From: Altibacter sp.
Lineage (GTDB): Bacteria > Bacteroidota > Bacteroidia > Flavobacteriales > Flavobacteriaceae
NCBI RefSeq assembly: GCF_019913785.1
Contig: NZ_JAIOHK010000060.1
Location: 65,826 to 129,825, forward strand
Direction of reading: 5' to 3'
DNA length: 64,000 bases
Under the pieces are notes generated by a model that was not told the DNA's origin, did not search any database, and saw nothing but the letters and a program-made list of their open reading frames with translations. Below, in pieces: positions 17,292 to 26,819 of this stretch. Position numbers and translations under genes: made by a program. How positions within the stretch are numbered: position 1 is the first letter of the stretch; every line of letters starts with the position of its first letter.

Positions 17292-18320
17292 TCAATCGCA
17301 AGCGATCGCTTCTATCTCAAAGGAAGAAATTCCAATTAAATTTCCGGTTTCCAAATCCTCCAAACGAACATATATGGTTTGCGGATTTGTAGTATTGACG
17401 TATGCTGAAGCTGAAATTTCATTGGTGTTGTTCTGTGCATCGTCTTCAGTTTCAAAATAAGACAGTTCCAAAGCCGAAGCCCCATCGTGATTGACGGGTA
17501 TCAAATGACAAATACTGTACTCTTGTAGTTCAAAAGAAGCAAAACCCGGATTGTTTTCAAATTCGCAAACTTGATATATACCCGTCGCACATGGGATAAC
17601 GCAATCTTTCTTGATAAGGATGTTGTGAATTCCAAACTGCAATTCCATTTGATCCACACCTAATCCAACCACCTTCCAATCGTGATTCCATTGGCTTCCT
17701 ATGTCACCGGACGCATTGAAGTTCATGTTAAGGTGCAAATCATTTCCTATAAAGAAACTCACCCAGGTGCCAAAGTAAATATTGTTGGCACGATGAAACT
17801 GAATAATCCCGTTGGTACTTACCTTAAAATAATCGCCCTCATAATCGGTTGGGTGTCCCGACAAAGCACTTACTTTCCAAGTACAATCAACGATGTTATT
17901 GTCACAGAGCGCTTTATCCTCTAATCGTACGCAGGCATCAATAGCTTCCTTCAACTCCTCATTGCTATTTATTTCAATAAGATCGCCGTTGTTCAATGTT
18001 CCGCTAATGGGGTAGCTAAGGCTAATCGAATAGTTTTCATTCAAACTTCCCAGAAACACGCTAAATTGTTGGTCACTTGTGATCGATATCACATCCAGAT
18101 ATTGCATTTGTTCGTCGAAAATGAATAAGGCGAAGGGGTAGTTGAAGTCGATACAATTGATAGCATTTTCAGCGGGTTCATCGGCGATGCGCTCCATTAA
18201 TAGATACAAACTCGAATCTACTTCGATTGTATCTGTGTTAATATTCGCTTCCGAGATGGGCTCATTGTCACAAGAAGTAATAAGTATTGCAAGTATTAAA
18301 ACAGTAAGAATCTTTTTCAT
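17292..18320 (-). CDS. lipoprotein upstream of ECF sigma factor
   Basis: Signal peptide with lipobox (ILITSCDNE, Cys at 16), so it is a lipoprotein. The mature part is beta-rich; residues 130-235 resemble a lipocalin-like or META-type barrel (CTWKVSALSGHPTDYEGDYF, IYFGTWVSFFIGNDLHLNMN), and the C-terminal ~100 residues (CEFENNPGFASFELQEYSICH, ETEDDAQNNTNEIS) look like the repeated modules found in Bacteroidetes secreted proteins. Function unknown. It ends 3 bases before the sigma gene, so co-transcription is very likely; it could be the sensed component or a target. Confidence 0.8.
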   Translation of the reverse strand: MKKILTVLILAILITSCDNEPISEANINTDTIEVDSSLYLLMERIADEPAENAINCIDFNYPFALFIFDEQMQYLDVISITSDQQFSVFLGSLNENYSISLSYPISGTLNNGDLIEINSNEELKEAIDACVRLEDKALCDNNIVDCTWKVSALSGHPTDYEGDYFKVSTNGIIQFHRANNIYFGTWVSFFIGNDLHLNMNFNASGDIGSQWNHDWKVVGLGVDQMELQFGIHNILIKKDCVIPCATGIYQVCEFENNPGFASFELQEYSICHLIPVNHDGASALELSYFETEDDAQNNTNEISASAYVNTTNPQTIYVRLEDLETGNLIGISSFEIEAIACD

Positions 18321-18390
18321 AGTAATTTTTTAATGTTTCCTTTCCTTATAGTCTCAAGGTAGTCAAAAAAGTTGCGTAAGACCCAAAAAA

Positions 18391-18415
18391 AACGCCTCCT
18401 TTAATAGGAGGCGTT
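18391..18415 (-). terminator. rho-independent terminator of pnp
   Basis: AACGCCTCCT-TTAAT-AGGAGGCGTT, a perfect 10-base stem with 5-base loop. On the minus strand it is followed by TTTTTTT (18384-18390), 23 bases after the pnp stop. Confidence 0.88.
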
Positions 18416-18437
18416 GTATATTGAGAATTATATTGAA

Positions 18438-20678
18438 TTAATCTCTTTTCTTATCGCGATCACGGTTTCTATTGTCCCGACCTCTGTTGTCTCGGCCGCC
18501 GCTTCTTTTATCGTCGCGTGGTGGACGTTCTTTATAGCCTTCCGGTTTTGGCAATAATGCCTTGCGGGATACTTTGTCTTTACGAGTTCTTGCGTCTACA
18601 CCAAAGTATTTCACATCAAAAACATCTCCCATGTTCACCACATCGCTTACATTTTCTGTGCGTTCCCATGCTAGTTCAGAAACATGTAATAACACTTCGT
18701 TTCCGGGAGCATCCATATATTCAACAACAGCACCAAAATCTAACATTTTGATTACTTTTACCTCGTAAACACTTCCAACTTCCGGCTTGAAGGTAAGCGA
18801 ATCGATTTTCGCAAGAACGGCATCAATTCCTTCTTGATTGGTACCAAGAATTTCAACGATTCCCTCTTCCGTAACAGGATCTTCGTTAATAACAATAGTT
18901 GTTTTTGTCGTTTTTTGCAATTCCTGAATTACTTTTCCACCAGGTCCAATTAAAGCACCAATGAATTCGTTTGGAATAGTCACCGTAACCATTTTTGGAG
19001 CATGTGCTTTTACATCGGCATTTGGTACAGCAATGGTTTCAGTAAGCTTACTTAAGATATGTAACCTACCTGTAGATGCTTGTTTTAATGCATTCACTAA
19101 GATTTCATAAGAAAGTCCTTTTACTTTTATGTCCATTTGACATGCAGTAATTCCTTCAGCTGTTCCTGTTACTTTAAAATCCATATCTCCTAGATGATCT
19201 TCATCACCAAGGATATCACTAAGTACGGCGTACTTTCCAGAATCACCATCAGAAATTAATCCCATAGCAATCCCTGAAACCGGCTTAATCAATTGAACTC
19301 CGGCATCCATAAGTGCCATAGTCCCCGAACATACGGTTGCCATAGAAGACGAACCATTAGACTCTAACACTTCCGCAACTACTCGTACCGTATAAGGGCA
19401 ATCTGCAGGAATCATTCCTTTTAATGCGCGTTGCGCTAAGTTACCATGTCCTACTTCTCTTCTTGAAGTTCCACGAATAGGTCGGGCTTCTCCAGTTGAG
19501 AATGGCGGGAAGTTATAGTGAAGGTAGAATGTTTCTTCTCCTTCAAAGGAAGGCATATCAATTTGGTTTGCTTCTCTTGAAGTTCCCAAAGTTACTGTTG
19601 CCAATGCCTGTGTTTCTCCTCTTGTAAAGATAGCCGAACCATGTGTAGAGGGTAAATAGTCAATTTCACACCAGATGGGACGAACCTCATCGGTTTTACG
19701 ACCGTCAAGTCGCAGCCCTTCGTTTAAGGTAAGATCACGAATCGCAGCTTTTTCAGCTTTACGGTAGTATTTAGAAACTAGATCTCCAAAATCTTCCAAT
19801 TCTTCTTCAGAAAAAGTTGCTTTAATCTCTTCCTTTATACTATCGAAAGCTGCACTTCTTTCGTGTTTAGCCGACCCTGCTTTTGCAATCGCGTATACCT
19901 TGTCATAGGCCATATCATGAACCTTCTTCTCTAGTGCTTCGTCTTCTCTTTCATTGGGATATTCTCGAACTTCTTTTCTTCCGAAGGCCTCAGCAAGCTT
20001 CATTTGTGCAGCACACTGAACTTTAATATGATCATGAGCAAATTTAATGGCTTCTACCATTTCTTCTTCTGAAATTTCTTTCATCTCTCCCTCAACCATC
20101 ATTACTGAATCGGCTGATGCGCCAATCATCATATCAATATCCGATTCTTCTAATTGAGCTCTGGTTGGGTTAATTACAAATTTTCCGTCGATACGACCTA
20201 CTCTGGCTTCAGAAATGGCACATTCAAACGGGAAATCTGAAAGTTGAATAGCAGCCGAAGCAGCTAGTCCTGCCATAGCATCAGGCATTACATCGTCATC
20301 ATGAGACATCAATTGAATCATAACTTGCGTCTCAGAGTGATAATCTTTTGGAAATAATGGACGCAGTACGCGATCTACCAAACGCATGGTCAATACTTCT
20401 CCGTCACTGGGTCTGGCTTCTCTCTTAAAGAAACCTCCTGGGTAACGTCCAGAAGCTGCAAATTTTTCACGGTAATCCACCGTTAGGGGTAGGAAATCTA
20501 AATCTTTCTGTTCGTAGTTAGACACTACGGTACACAGTAACATACATTTCCCTGATTGAACAACAACAGCCCCATGGGCCTGTTTTGCCAGTTTTCCGGT
20601 TTCGATAGAGATCTCTCTACCATCACCTAGGTCAATGACCTCTTTAAATACTTTAGGTATCATGAATTTGTTTTTCAT
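18438..20678 (-). CDS. pnp: polyribonucleotide nucleotidyltransferase (PNPase)
   Basis: Phosphorolytic 3'-5' exoribonuclease of RNA turnover. Two RNase PH cores: residues ~1-230 with [19 protein letters not shown], and ~315-540 with [31 protein letters not shown] and the catalytic [22 protein letters not shown] domain ([16 protein letters not shown], about 595-610) and an S1 domain ([21 protein letters not shown]) follow. The last ~30 residues are an Arg/Asp/Gly repeat ([18 protein letters not shown]), a basic RNA-binding-like tail. A TTG four codons upstream is possible; the ATG at 20678 is preferred. Located downstream of rpsO, the same pairing as in E. coli, but with a terminator between. 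Confidence 0.97.
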   Translation of the reverse strand: MKNKFMIPKVFKEVIDLGDGREISIETGKLAKQAHGAVVVQSGKCMLLCTVVSNYEQKDLDFLPLTVDYREKFAASGRYPGGFFKREARPSDGEVLTMRLVDRVLRPLFPKDYHSETQVMIQLMSHDDDVMPDAMAGLAASAAIQLSDFPFECAISEARVGRIDGKFVINPTRAQLEESDIDMMIGASADSVMMVEGEMKEISEEEMVEAIKFAHDHIKVQCAAQMKLAEAFGRKEVREYPNEREDEALEKKVHDMAYDKVYAIAKAGSAKHERSAAFDSIKEEIKATFSEEELEDFGDLVSKYYRKAEKAAIRDLTLNEGLRLDGRKTDEVRPIWCEIDYLPSTHGSAIFTRGETQALATVTLGTSREANQIDMPSFEGEETFYLHYNFPPFSTGEARPIRGTSRREVGHGNLAQRALKGMIPADCPYTVRVVAEVLESNGSSSMATVCSGTMALMDAGVQLIKPVSGIAMGLISDGDSGKYAVLSDILGDEDHLGDMDFKVTGTAEGITACQMDIKVKGLSYEILVNALKQASTGRLHILSKLTETIAVPNADVKAHAPKMVTVTIPNEFIGALIGPGGKVIQELQKTTKTTIVINEDPVTEEGIVEILGTNQEGIDAVLAKIDSLTFKPEVGSVYEVKVIKMLDFGAVVEYMDAPGNEVLLHVSELAWERTENVSDVVNMGDVFDVKYFGVDARTRKDKVSRKALLPKPEGYKERPPRDDKRSGGRDNRGRDNRNRDRDKKRD

Positions 20679-20831
20679 TTTGTACACCAATGGCGCACGG
20701 TTAATTTGGTCAACGGCTGGTTGTCAGCCGCAGTGTTGTTGTGTTGTTGTGGTCGACCAATGAAAAACCTAAGGGTAGCTTTTCTATGTGTTTCTGAAGT
20801 GTTACTTCAAAAAAAATGAATTTTAAAAATA

Positions 20832-20851
20832 AGGGGGCAATGAAGCCCCCT
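20832..20851 (-). terminator. rho-independent terminator of rpsO
   Basis: AGGGGGC-AATGAA-GCCCCCT; on the minus strand followed by TTATTTTT. It starts 7 bases after the rpsO stop and could attenuate read-through into pnp. Confidence 0.82.
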
Positions 20852-20857
20852 ATTGTA

Positions 20858-21127
20858 TTACTTACGTAATCCTAATTCTTTAACGATTGCACGGTATCTC
20901 AAGATATCCTTCTTCATAAGATAATCTAAAAGAGAACGACGCTTACCTACCAATTTTACCAAAGAACGTTCTGTATTGTAGTCCTTGTGGTTTGCTTTAA
21001 GGTGTTTTGTCAAATGTTCAATGCGATAGGTGAATAACGCGATTTGACCTTCTGCCGAACCCGTGTCTGTCTTAGACTTTCCGTGCTTTGCGAAGATTTT
21101 TTGTTTTTCTTCTGGTGCTAAATACAT
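20858..21127 (-). CDS. rpsO: 30S ribosomal protein S15
   Basis: Small-subunit protein that binds the 16S rRNA central domain and initiates platform assembly. The sequence shows DTGSAEGQIALFTYRIEHLTKHLKANHKDY and the conserved LVGKRRSLLDYLMKKD. Length 89 is exactly the family norm. It precedes pnp in the same direction. The leader is about 50 bases from the predicted promoter and could host autoregulation, as in other bacteria, though no pseudoknot is evident by eye. Confidence 0.98.
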   Translation of the reverse strand: MYLAPEEKQKIFAKHGKSKTDTGSAEGQIALFTYRIEHLTKHLKANHKDYNTERSLVKLVGKRRSLLDYLMKKDILRYRAIVKELGLRK

Positions 21128-21183
21128 GCCAATATTGTTTAAATGATTTTTATGTACCGACTACCACTTTGATAATCGAGCGG

Positions 21184-21191
21184 CAAAAGTA
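21184..21191 (-). promoter_or_regulatory. predicted -7 element for rpsO
   Basis: Minus strand TACTTTTG, a TAnnTTTG match, implying a leader of about 50 bases before the rpsO start. Confidence 0.5.
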
Positions 21192-21303
21192 CAAAATCTA
21201 TTTAATATAGTGATACTGAGAACTCTTTTTCTTACAAATCATGTACGAAATTAAACTTTTATGCGTTAGTACTGTCATAGAATCACTAACAAATAACAAA
21301 CGT

Positions 21304-22134
21304 ATGAATACCTTAGTAAAGAAAACAGCCCTATTTTCTTGTTTGGCAGCAAGTATCTTAATGAGTAGTTGTGACAAGAGTGATGACAGTGGCACTGTTG
21401 GTGCCGATTTCTCTGTAGAAAACTCGGCACGAGCAGCTCAAGCCGACAACGTGGTGGAAAACACCTTGAATATTATGGAAAGTGCTTATGTTGAAACTGA
21501 AGGCGGCGAGGCCAATTCAGTTTCTCTTTTTACGGCCTGTACTATCATTACCATTATCCCTAATGGCGATGGCGGAACAATCATTCTCGATTTTGGAGAA
21601 GGATGTACCCTAAGTAACGGAAGCATAGTTTCCGGAAAGATCCGTTTAGAATACGGCCCAATTGTAAGTGCTACTCGTACCATTACCTATACGTTCGAAG
21701 ATTATACCTATAATGGACACGGCGTTGCAGGAGGTGGAGAGATTTTACGTGAACTGGAAAACTCGAATGGGTATCCTTCCTCTACCGTAAATGAAACGAT
21801 CACAGTAAGTTTTGCGAACTCTACTATTACAGCGACTCGCGTTGGATTGCGCATTGCTGAATGGACCGAAGGTGTTGGTACAGGTACCTGGGCTGATAAT
21901 GTTTATAGCATCACCGGAAATTGGGATACTACTTTTTCCAATGGATTTAATAGAAGCGGTGAGGTAACTGAAGCACTTATAAGAAAGCTGTCCTGCATTT
22001 ATTTGGTAAGTGGTAGATTGGATATTTCACAGGAAGGAATTACGGGGACATTAGATTTTGGGGATGGTACCTGCGATAATATGGCCGTCTTCATTTTCAA
22101 TGGACAAGAGTATCCTATAATTTTAGGATTGTAA
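21304..22134 (+). CDS. lipoprotein of unknown function
   Basis: Signal peptide with lipobox LMSSC (Cys at about 23 from the ATG at 21304) followed by DKSDDSG, so an outer- or inner-membrane lipoprotein. The body is beta-rich with cysteines in FTACTIITIIP, EGCTLSNG and RKLSCIYL, and the C-terminus ends in GTLDFGDGTCDNMAVFIFNG, a pattern I recall from several uncharacterised flavobacterial lipoproteins. An in-frame start at 21241 adds 21 residues that would spoil the signal peptide, so it is rejected. Monocistronic with a shared terminator. Confidence 0.82.
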   Translation: MNTLVKKTALFSCLAASILMSSCDKSDDSGTVGADFSVENSARAAQADNVVENTLNIMESAYVETEGGEANSVSLFTACTIITIIPNGDGGTIILDFGEGCTLSNGSIVSGKIRLEYGPIVSATRTITYTFEDYTYNGHGVAGGGEILRELENSNGYPSSTVNETITVSFANSTITATRVGLRIAEWTEGVGTGTWADNVYSITGNWDTTFSNGFNRSGEVTEALIRKLSCIYLVSGRLDISQEGITGTLDFGDGTCDNMAVFIFNGQEYPIILGL

Positions 22135-22157
22135 CCTCACTAGGTAAAGAAATAAAA

Positions 22158-22179
22158 AAGCCTCCAAACTTGGAGGCTT
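22158..22179. terminator. bidirectional terminator between lipoprotein gene and accD
   Basis: AAGCCTCCA-AACT-TGGAGGCTT with T-runs on both strands (TTTTT after each side). It serves the plus-strand lipoprotein gene and the minus-strand accD, whose stop lies 4 bases away. Confidence 0.88.
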
Positions 22180-22182
22180 TTT

Positions 22183-23049
22183 TTATGCTGTCTTTTCCCG
22201 TAGCGGCCTATTCAAAATAAGGTCGAGATATAGATTTAAATTTCGCTTCAAATTCTTTCGATGAGTGATAAAATCTAAAAAACCATGATCCAAAACAAAT
22301 TCAGCGGTTTGGAATCCTTCTGGTAATTCTTTACCTGTGGTATCACGCACCACACGCGGTCCGGCAAAACCAATCAAGGCTCCGGGTTCACTAATATTTA
22401 TATCGCCTAACATGGCAAAGGATGCAGTGGTCCCTCCCGTTGTTGGGTCGGTACAAAGAGAGATATAGGGTATACCGGCATCAGAAAGTTGTGCAAGTTT
22501 GGCACTGGTCTTGGCCAATTGCATTAGTGAAAGTGCTGCTTCCATCATACGTGCACCACCACTTTTTGAAATAATTAAAAATGGGATCTTCTTTTTTAAG
22601 GCATAATCGGCGGCACGTGCAATTTTTTCACCAACCACACTGCCCATAGAACCCCCAATGAAGCGGAAATCCATACAAGCTACCACAAGATCTTCACCCA
22701 TAGATTTACCAACTGCTGTTCGCACAGCGTCCTTCAATCCGGTCTTTTCCTGAGCATCCTTTAACCGATCAATGTATTTCTTACTGTCTTCAAAATTCAA
22801 CGGATCTTTGGATGTCATATTTTTATCCATTTCCTTGAATTTATTGTCATCGAATAGAATTTCAAAGTATTCGGCGCTGCCAATACGTACGTGATACCCA
22901 TCCTCCGGACTTACATAAAAATTTGATTCTAATTCTTCGGAATCGACAATCTTTCCGGTGGGTGATTTATACCAGAGTCCTTTTGGGACATCTTTTTTAT
23001 CTTCCGTAGGGGTTTGGATCCCTTTTTTTGTTCTTTTAAACCAAGACAT
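22183..23049 (-). CDS. accD: acetyl-CoA carboxylase carboxyltransferase subunit beta, zinc ribbon lost
   Basis: Transfers carboxyl from biotin to acetyl-CoA in the first step of fatty acid synthesis. The crotonase-like fold is intact: [65 protein letters not shown] and [12 protein letters not shown]. In E. coli AccD the N-terminal domain is a four-cysteine zinc ribbon; here the equivalent region (about 24-55, [15 protein letters not shown] and [12 protein letters not shown]) has no cysteine at all. The start [14 protein letters not shown] matches the family; an ATG 33 bases upstream (23082) would add 11 residues. It lies downstream of fba in the same direction, so the pair probably shares a transcript. 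Confidence 0.95.
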   Translation of the reverse strand: MSWFKRTKKGIQTPTEDKKDVPKGLWYKSPTGKIVDSEELESNFYVSPEDGYHVRIGSAEYFEILFDDNKFKEMDKNMTSKDPLNFEDSKKYIDRLKDAQEKTGLKDAVRTAVGKSMGEDLVVACMDFRFIGGSMGSVVGEKIARAADYALKKKIPFLIISKSGGARMMEAALSLMQLAKTSAKLAQLSDAGIPYISLCTDPTTGGTTASFAMLGDINISEPGALIGFAGPRVVRDTTGKELPEGFQTAEFVLDHGFLDFITHRKNLKRNLNLYLDLILNRPLREKTA

Positions 23050-23096
23050 ATCTTTTCGGGTTTGAGGAGTTTCGTCTGCCATAGGGAAATTCCCGG

Positions 23097-24164
23097 TTAT
23101 AGTGTATTGATATTATTCAAGTCCTTAAAAGCCTGCTCCAATCGCTTTCTAAATGTAATTTCACCTTCGCGTAGCCATTTACGCGGATCGTAGTATTTTT
23201 TGTTAGGAGCGTCAGCACCATCCGGATTTCCAATCTGAGACCTAAGATAGTCAATATTATTGACCATATAATCACGAATCCCTTCGTTGAAGGCAAACTG
23301 AAGGTCGGTATCAATATTCATCTTGATGACACCATAGCTAATAGCCTCCCTAATTTCTTCTAAGGTAGAACCACTTCCTCCATGAAAAACAAAATCAATG
23401 GGGTTGTGGTTTGTATTGAATTTTTTCTGAACGTACTCCTGAGAGTTCTTTAAAATTATTGGCGTTAATTTTACATTTCCCGGCTTGTAAACACCATGCA
23501 CATTTCCGAAGGCTGCCGCTACCGTAAATTGATCGCTTACTTTTAACAACTCTTCGTAGGCATAGGCAACTTCTTCGGGTTGGGTATATAATTTGGACGA
23601 ATCAACATTCGTGTTATCCACGCCATCTTCTTCTCCTCCTGTAATGCCTAGTTCTATTTCAAGTGTCATTCCCATCTTGCTCATACGCTCCAGATACCTT
23701 TTTGAGATTTCAATATTCTCTTCAATCGGTTCTTCAGAAAGATCCAACATATGCGAGCTATAAAGCGGAACTCCTGTTTTTTTGAAATGTAGCTCACCGG
23801 CATCTAACAAGCCGTCTACCCATGGTAAAAGATTCTTAGCACAATGATCTGTATGTAAGATAACCGTGGCGCCATATACTTTGGCCAATTCATGGATATG
23901 CATGGCACCGGCTACACCTCCTGCGATGGCGGCTCTTTGGTTTTCATTTGAAAGGCCTTTTCCGGCATTAAAATGTGCTCCGCCATTCGAAAATTGTATG
24001 ATAACAGGAGCGTTTAATGCTGCAGCTGTTTCCATAACGGTGTTAATACTGTTAGAACCAATTACGTTCACTGCAGGCAGGGCAAACCCCTTTTCTTTTG
24101 CGTATTGGTGAATTTTTTGAACTTCTCTTCCCGTAGCAACTCCGGGCTGTATAGAATGACTCAT
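23097..24164 (-). CDS. fbaA: class II fructose-bisphosphate aldolase
   Basis: Zinc-dependent glycolytic enzyme cleaving fructose 1,6-bisphosphate to two triose phosphates. Signature [18 protein letters not shown] supplies the first zinc histidine and the catalytic Asp; [19 protein letters not shown] and [30 protein letters not shown] supply the other zinc histidines and phosphate-binding loop. Length 355 fits the long (E. coli-type, class IIa) form. A -7 box lies in the 43-base gap after tamL, so it has its own promoter and is followed by accD 47 bases on. Confidence 0.97.
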   Translation of the reverse strand: MSHSIQPGVATGREVQKIHQYAKEKGFALPAVNVIGSNSINTVMETAAALNAPVIIQFSNGGAHFNAGKGLSNENQRAAIAGGVAGAMHIHELAKVYGATVILHTDHCAKNLLPWVDGLLDAGELHFKKTGVPLYSSHMLDLSEEPIEENIEISKRYLERMSKMGMTLEIELGITGGEEDGVDNTNVDSSKLYTQPEEVAYAYEELLKVSDQFTVAAAFGNVHGVYKPGNVKLTPIILKNSQEYVQKKFNTNHNPIDFVFHGGSGSTLEEIREAISYGVIKMNIDTDLQFAFNEGIRDYMVNNIDYLRSQIGNPDGADAPNKKYYDPRKWLREGEITFRKRLEQAFKDLNNINTL

Positions 24165-24184
24165 GGTATGACTGATTAGGAATG

Positions 24185-24192
24185 CAAAAATA
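24185..24192 (-). promoter_or_regulatory. predicted -7 element for fbaA
   Basis: Minus strand TATTTTTG, a TAnnTTTG match, in the 43-base space between tamL and fbaA. Confidence 0.45.
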
Positions 24193-24207
24193 ACAAATTT
24201 TAATGGT

Positions 24208-26766
24208 TTAAAAGGGATAGTTTATACCTATGTTATAAACGGCATGGGCAAAATTATAATCTTTGAACCATCGTTCACCAACGGGTCGTGCAGGATCGTG
24301 GGTTTTAAATCCTACGTCGAAGCGAAACACGAAGAAACCGAAGTCGTACCGAATTCCCAACCCCGAGGCTACCGCAATTTCCTTGAGATCCTGAATTCCA
24401 TCAAATTTGAATTCTGGGGTTTCCACATCATCAAATACATTCCAGATATTGCCCGCGTCTACAAAGAATGCTCCTTTAAAATCCCCCAAGATGGTATATC
24501 GGTATTCTCCGTTCAGAGCAATTTTAAAATTGGCCTCGTTAAAATCTAAAATGCTCCCACTACTCCCCGGGCCAAGGTCATACGCTCTCCAACCTCTATT
24601 GTCATTAGTACCCCCTGCAAAATAACTACGCGTAAAGGGAATGCTATTGCTATTTCCATAGGGTATGGCAATCCCGCCGAAAGCGCGAATGGCAAATACA
24701 TTTTTGTCGTTCAGTTCCCAATGTTTTATATATTCTGCTTCTACCTTGACATATTGGGAGAACACAACGCCCAAGGTTTCATATTTCCCGTCGGTATTCT
24801 TCTGAATTCCCGCCACACTTGCAATTCCTGAAAGGAAATTTCCAGCCGCCTCCAGTTTGGCGCGAAATCGCGAAAAGCTATTGTCAAAAATCCCTTCTCT
24901 GGTGTCGCGTGTCCAAACAAAATTGGAGGCGAAAATAAGGTTGTTCTCTGTCAGTCGAAACCGCCTTTCGGCAATACCCAATACCTCTTGAAAGATCGAG
25001 GTATTTGTCGATATAGAATTGTTTAAAATCTCCGAGATGAAGTCGTCCGCTTCCATTGGAATCTCAAGCTTGGGGTCTTCAGAAGGATTGTTAAAGTCGT
25101 ATCCAACTTCCTGTGCAATTTCATTGAGTCGATTGTAGGAACTGGGATAGACATTAAAGTAATTCTTGGTGTTCAAATTGCGGACATATTGAATGTTCAT
25201 CAGATCGAACGAATTTGTTCTAATCTTTGAAGGTTTCCAACGATAACTAAAAATAGCATTTAAGTTTTGTCGATCCAGTCCGATATTGTTTTGGGCATTC
25301 GCTCCAAAACTCATACTGGTCGATGGCGACATATATTTCGGAATCAATTTTTCTGTCCTTATAGGGAAGAGTATCCGGGGAAAGGACAGCTTTACATCGC
25401 CTCCAATTTCAGAAATATTAAAAAAACTACCACTGTTATCGGCGGCATCTTTAGAAGAACCCACATTTCCACGGCCAGAGATTTCTAAAATTTCGGCGCC
25501 TCGAAATACATTCCGGATCATTAAAGTACTGCTAAACCCAATTCCAAACTGCTGAATTGGCGATGGGAAGGGAATAACATCGAAATCTACCCCCAAGGTA
25601 TATTTTTTCTGGGGTGTCAATAGAATCGTCGCAATAAGCCCGGTTCCGGTACTATCGGCAGGGTCTTCCTGATAGGAAATATTGGGATATTTAAAAATTC
25701 GCAGATCGCTTATCTGATTGTAAGTGAGCGTTCTATCAATGTCTTTAAAAATCCTGTTTGGCGTTATCGAAATTGCATCGGTAATAGCCTTAGGTCTAAA
25801 TTTCAATGCATCATAGCTAAATAATTTGTAGCCGTTATATGAAATGGTATCTGTCCATGGCATATTCCTGTTGGCAAACTTATAGTCGGTTATGATACGC
25901 ACCTCATTTACCTTGTGAATCTTAAAAGGTTCGGTGCGAGTACTATCATCTTCCGAAATTTTCCTATCGGGTATAATAAGGGTCATATTGGCTTTATGAC
26001 CGGTTTGGACGGTATCGCCTTCAAAACCTACATAATCTTGGTCGAAATAATACAAGCCCGAATTCCGGAATTGAATGGTCAATCTGTCCCGTTCATTTAC
26101 AAAATCATTGGCTGCATACTGTTTACCCGGTTTTATGAAGGAACTCCTTTTGGTTCGTTGATATAAAGAATCCACCACCGGCGAACTTATCTGAATGATT
26201 AGCGAATCACCCACAAAATAGGGTTGCGATCTTTGAACGTTATAGGTAACCGACGCGCGTTTCTCTTTCTTTTCGTTCGTATTGATCTTATAGTCTGCCG
26301 TTGCATTAAAATATCCAAAGCTGGCATAGTAGCGTTTTAGTCGATCGACCGATTTATTGATCTTTCCTTTGTCGATTACAACGGGCACGTCCCCCGATTT
26401 TTTTAGCCAATTGTTGAAGCCTACATAACTATTGCCCAATTCGTCAACTTGCTTTTGTGATATAAAACGCGTTAAACGTGCCTCCCGTTTCGGGTTTTTA
26501 TGCAACCATCGCTGAAAGGTAGAATCGGGTTTCGGATCGGCGAGATTGTAAATGTAAATACCAATGGGGAGCCCAAGTACCTTGGAGTTTGGACGTTGTG
26601 ATAATTGGCTAAACACCTTGGTGTCCTTTATTTCCACACTGTCAACAACAATGGTATTTTCGGTAAGTAAAAATTTATCATCTTCAACACGTTTCACGGC
26701 ATTGCAGGAAAAAAGAAAGATCGTTAATCCTAAAAATAATGATATTTTTGTGAGGGTTCGGGTCAA
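24208..26766 (-). CDS. tamL: TamL-type lipidated Omp85 outer-membrane protein
   Basis: Outer-membrane protein of the BamA/TamA (Omp85) superfamily. The N-terminus is a lipoprotein signal (LTIFLFSCNAVK, Cys at 21), the feature that separates Bacteroidetes TamL from TamA. POTRA-like repeats occupy about 25-430 (KRYYASFGYFNATADYKI is a typical POTRA fragment), followed by a 16-strand barrel containing the conserved RSYFAGGTNDNRGWRAYDLGPG motif (about 690-710) and a C-terminal aromatic strand ending INYPF. Length 852 is normal. Known TamL loci often carry a tamB next door; none is adjacent here. It likely helps insert proteins or handle lipids in the outer membrane. Confidence 0.93.
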   Translation of the reverse strand: MTRTLTKISLFLGLTIFLFSCNAVKRVEDDKFLLTENTIVVDSVEIKDTKVFSQLSQRPNSKVLGLPIGIYIYNLADPKPDSTFQRWLHKNPKREARLTRFISQKQVDELGNSYVGFNNWLKKSGDVPVVIDKGKINKSVDRLKRYYASFGYFNATADYKINTNEKKEKRASVTYNVQRSQPYFVGDSLIIQISSPVVDSLYQRTKRSSFIKPGKQYAANDFVNERDRLTIQFRNSGLYYFDQDYVGFEGDTVQTGHKANMTLIIPDRKISEDDSTRTEPFKIHKVNEVRIITDYKFANRNMPWTDTISYNGYKLFSYDALKFRPKAITDAISITPNRIFKDIDRTLTYNQISDLRIFKYPNISYQEDPADSTGTGLIATILLTPQKKYTLGVDFDVIPFPSPIQQFGIGFSSTLMIRNVFRGAEILEISGRGNVGSSKDAADNSGSFFNISEIGGDVKLSFPRILFPIRTEKLIPKYMSPSTSMSFGANAQNNIGLDRQNLNAIFSYRWKPSKIRTNSFDLMNIQYVRNLNTKNYFNVYPSSYNRLNEIAQEVGYDFNNPSEDPKLEIPMEADDFISEILNNSISTNTSIFQEVLGIAERRFRLTENNLIFASNFVWTRDTREGIFDNSFSRFRAKLEAAGNFLSGIASVAGIQKNTDGKYETLGVVFSQYVKVEAEYIKHWELNDKNVFAIRAFGGIAIPYGNSNSIPFTRSYFAGGTNDNRGWRAYDLGPGSSGSILDFNEANFKIALNGEYRYTILGDFKGAFFVDAGNIWNVFDDVETPEFKFDGIQDLKEIAVASGLGIRYDFGFFVFRFDVGFKTHDPARPVGERWFKDYNFAHAVYNIGINYPF

Positions 26767-26803
26767 GCGTCTGGGTTTACATCTGGCGTTCTAAAGCTCA
26801 ATT

Positions 26804-26811
26804 CAAAAATA
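26804..26811 (-). promoter_or_regulatory. predicted -7 element for tamL
   Basis: Minus strand TATTTTTG, a TAnnTTTG match, 37 bases upstream of the tamL ATG. Confidence 0.4.
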
Positions 26812-26819
26812 GGATAATT

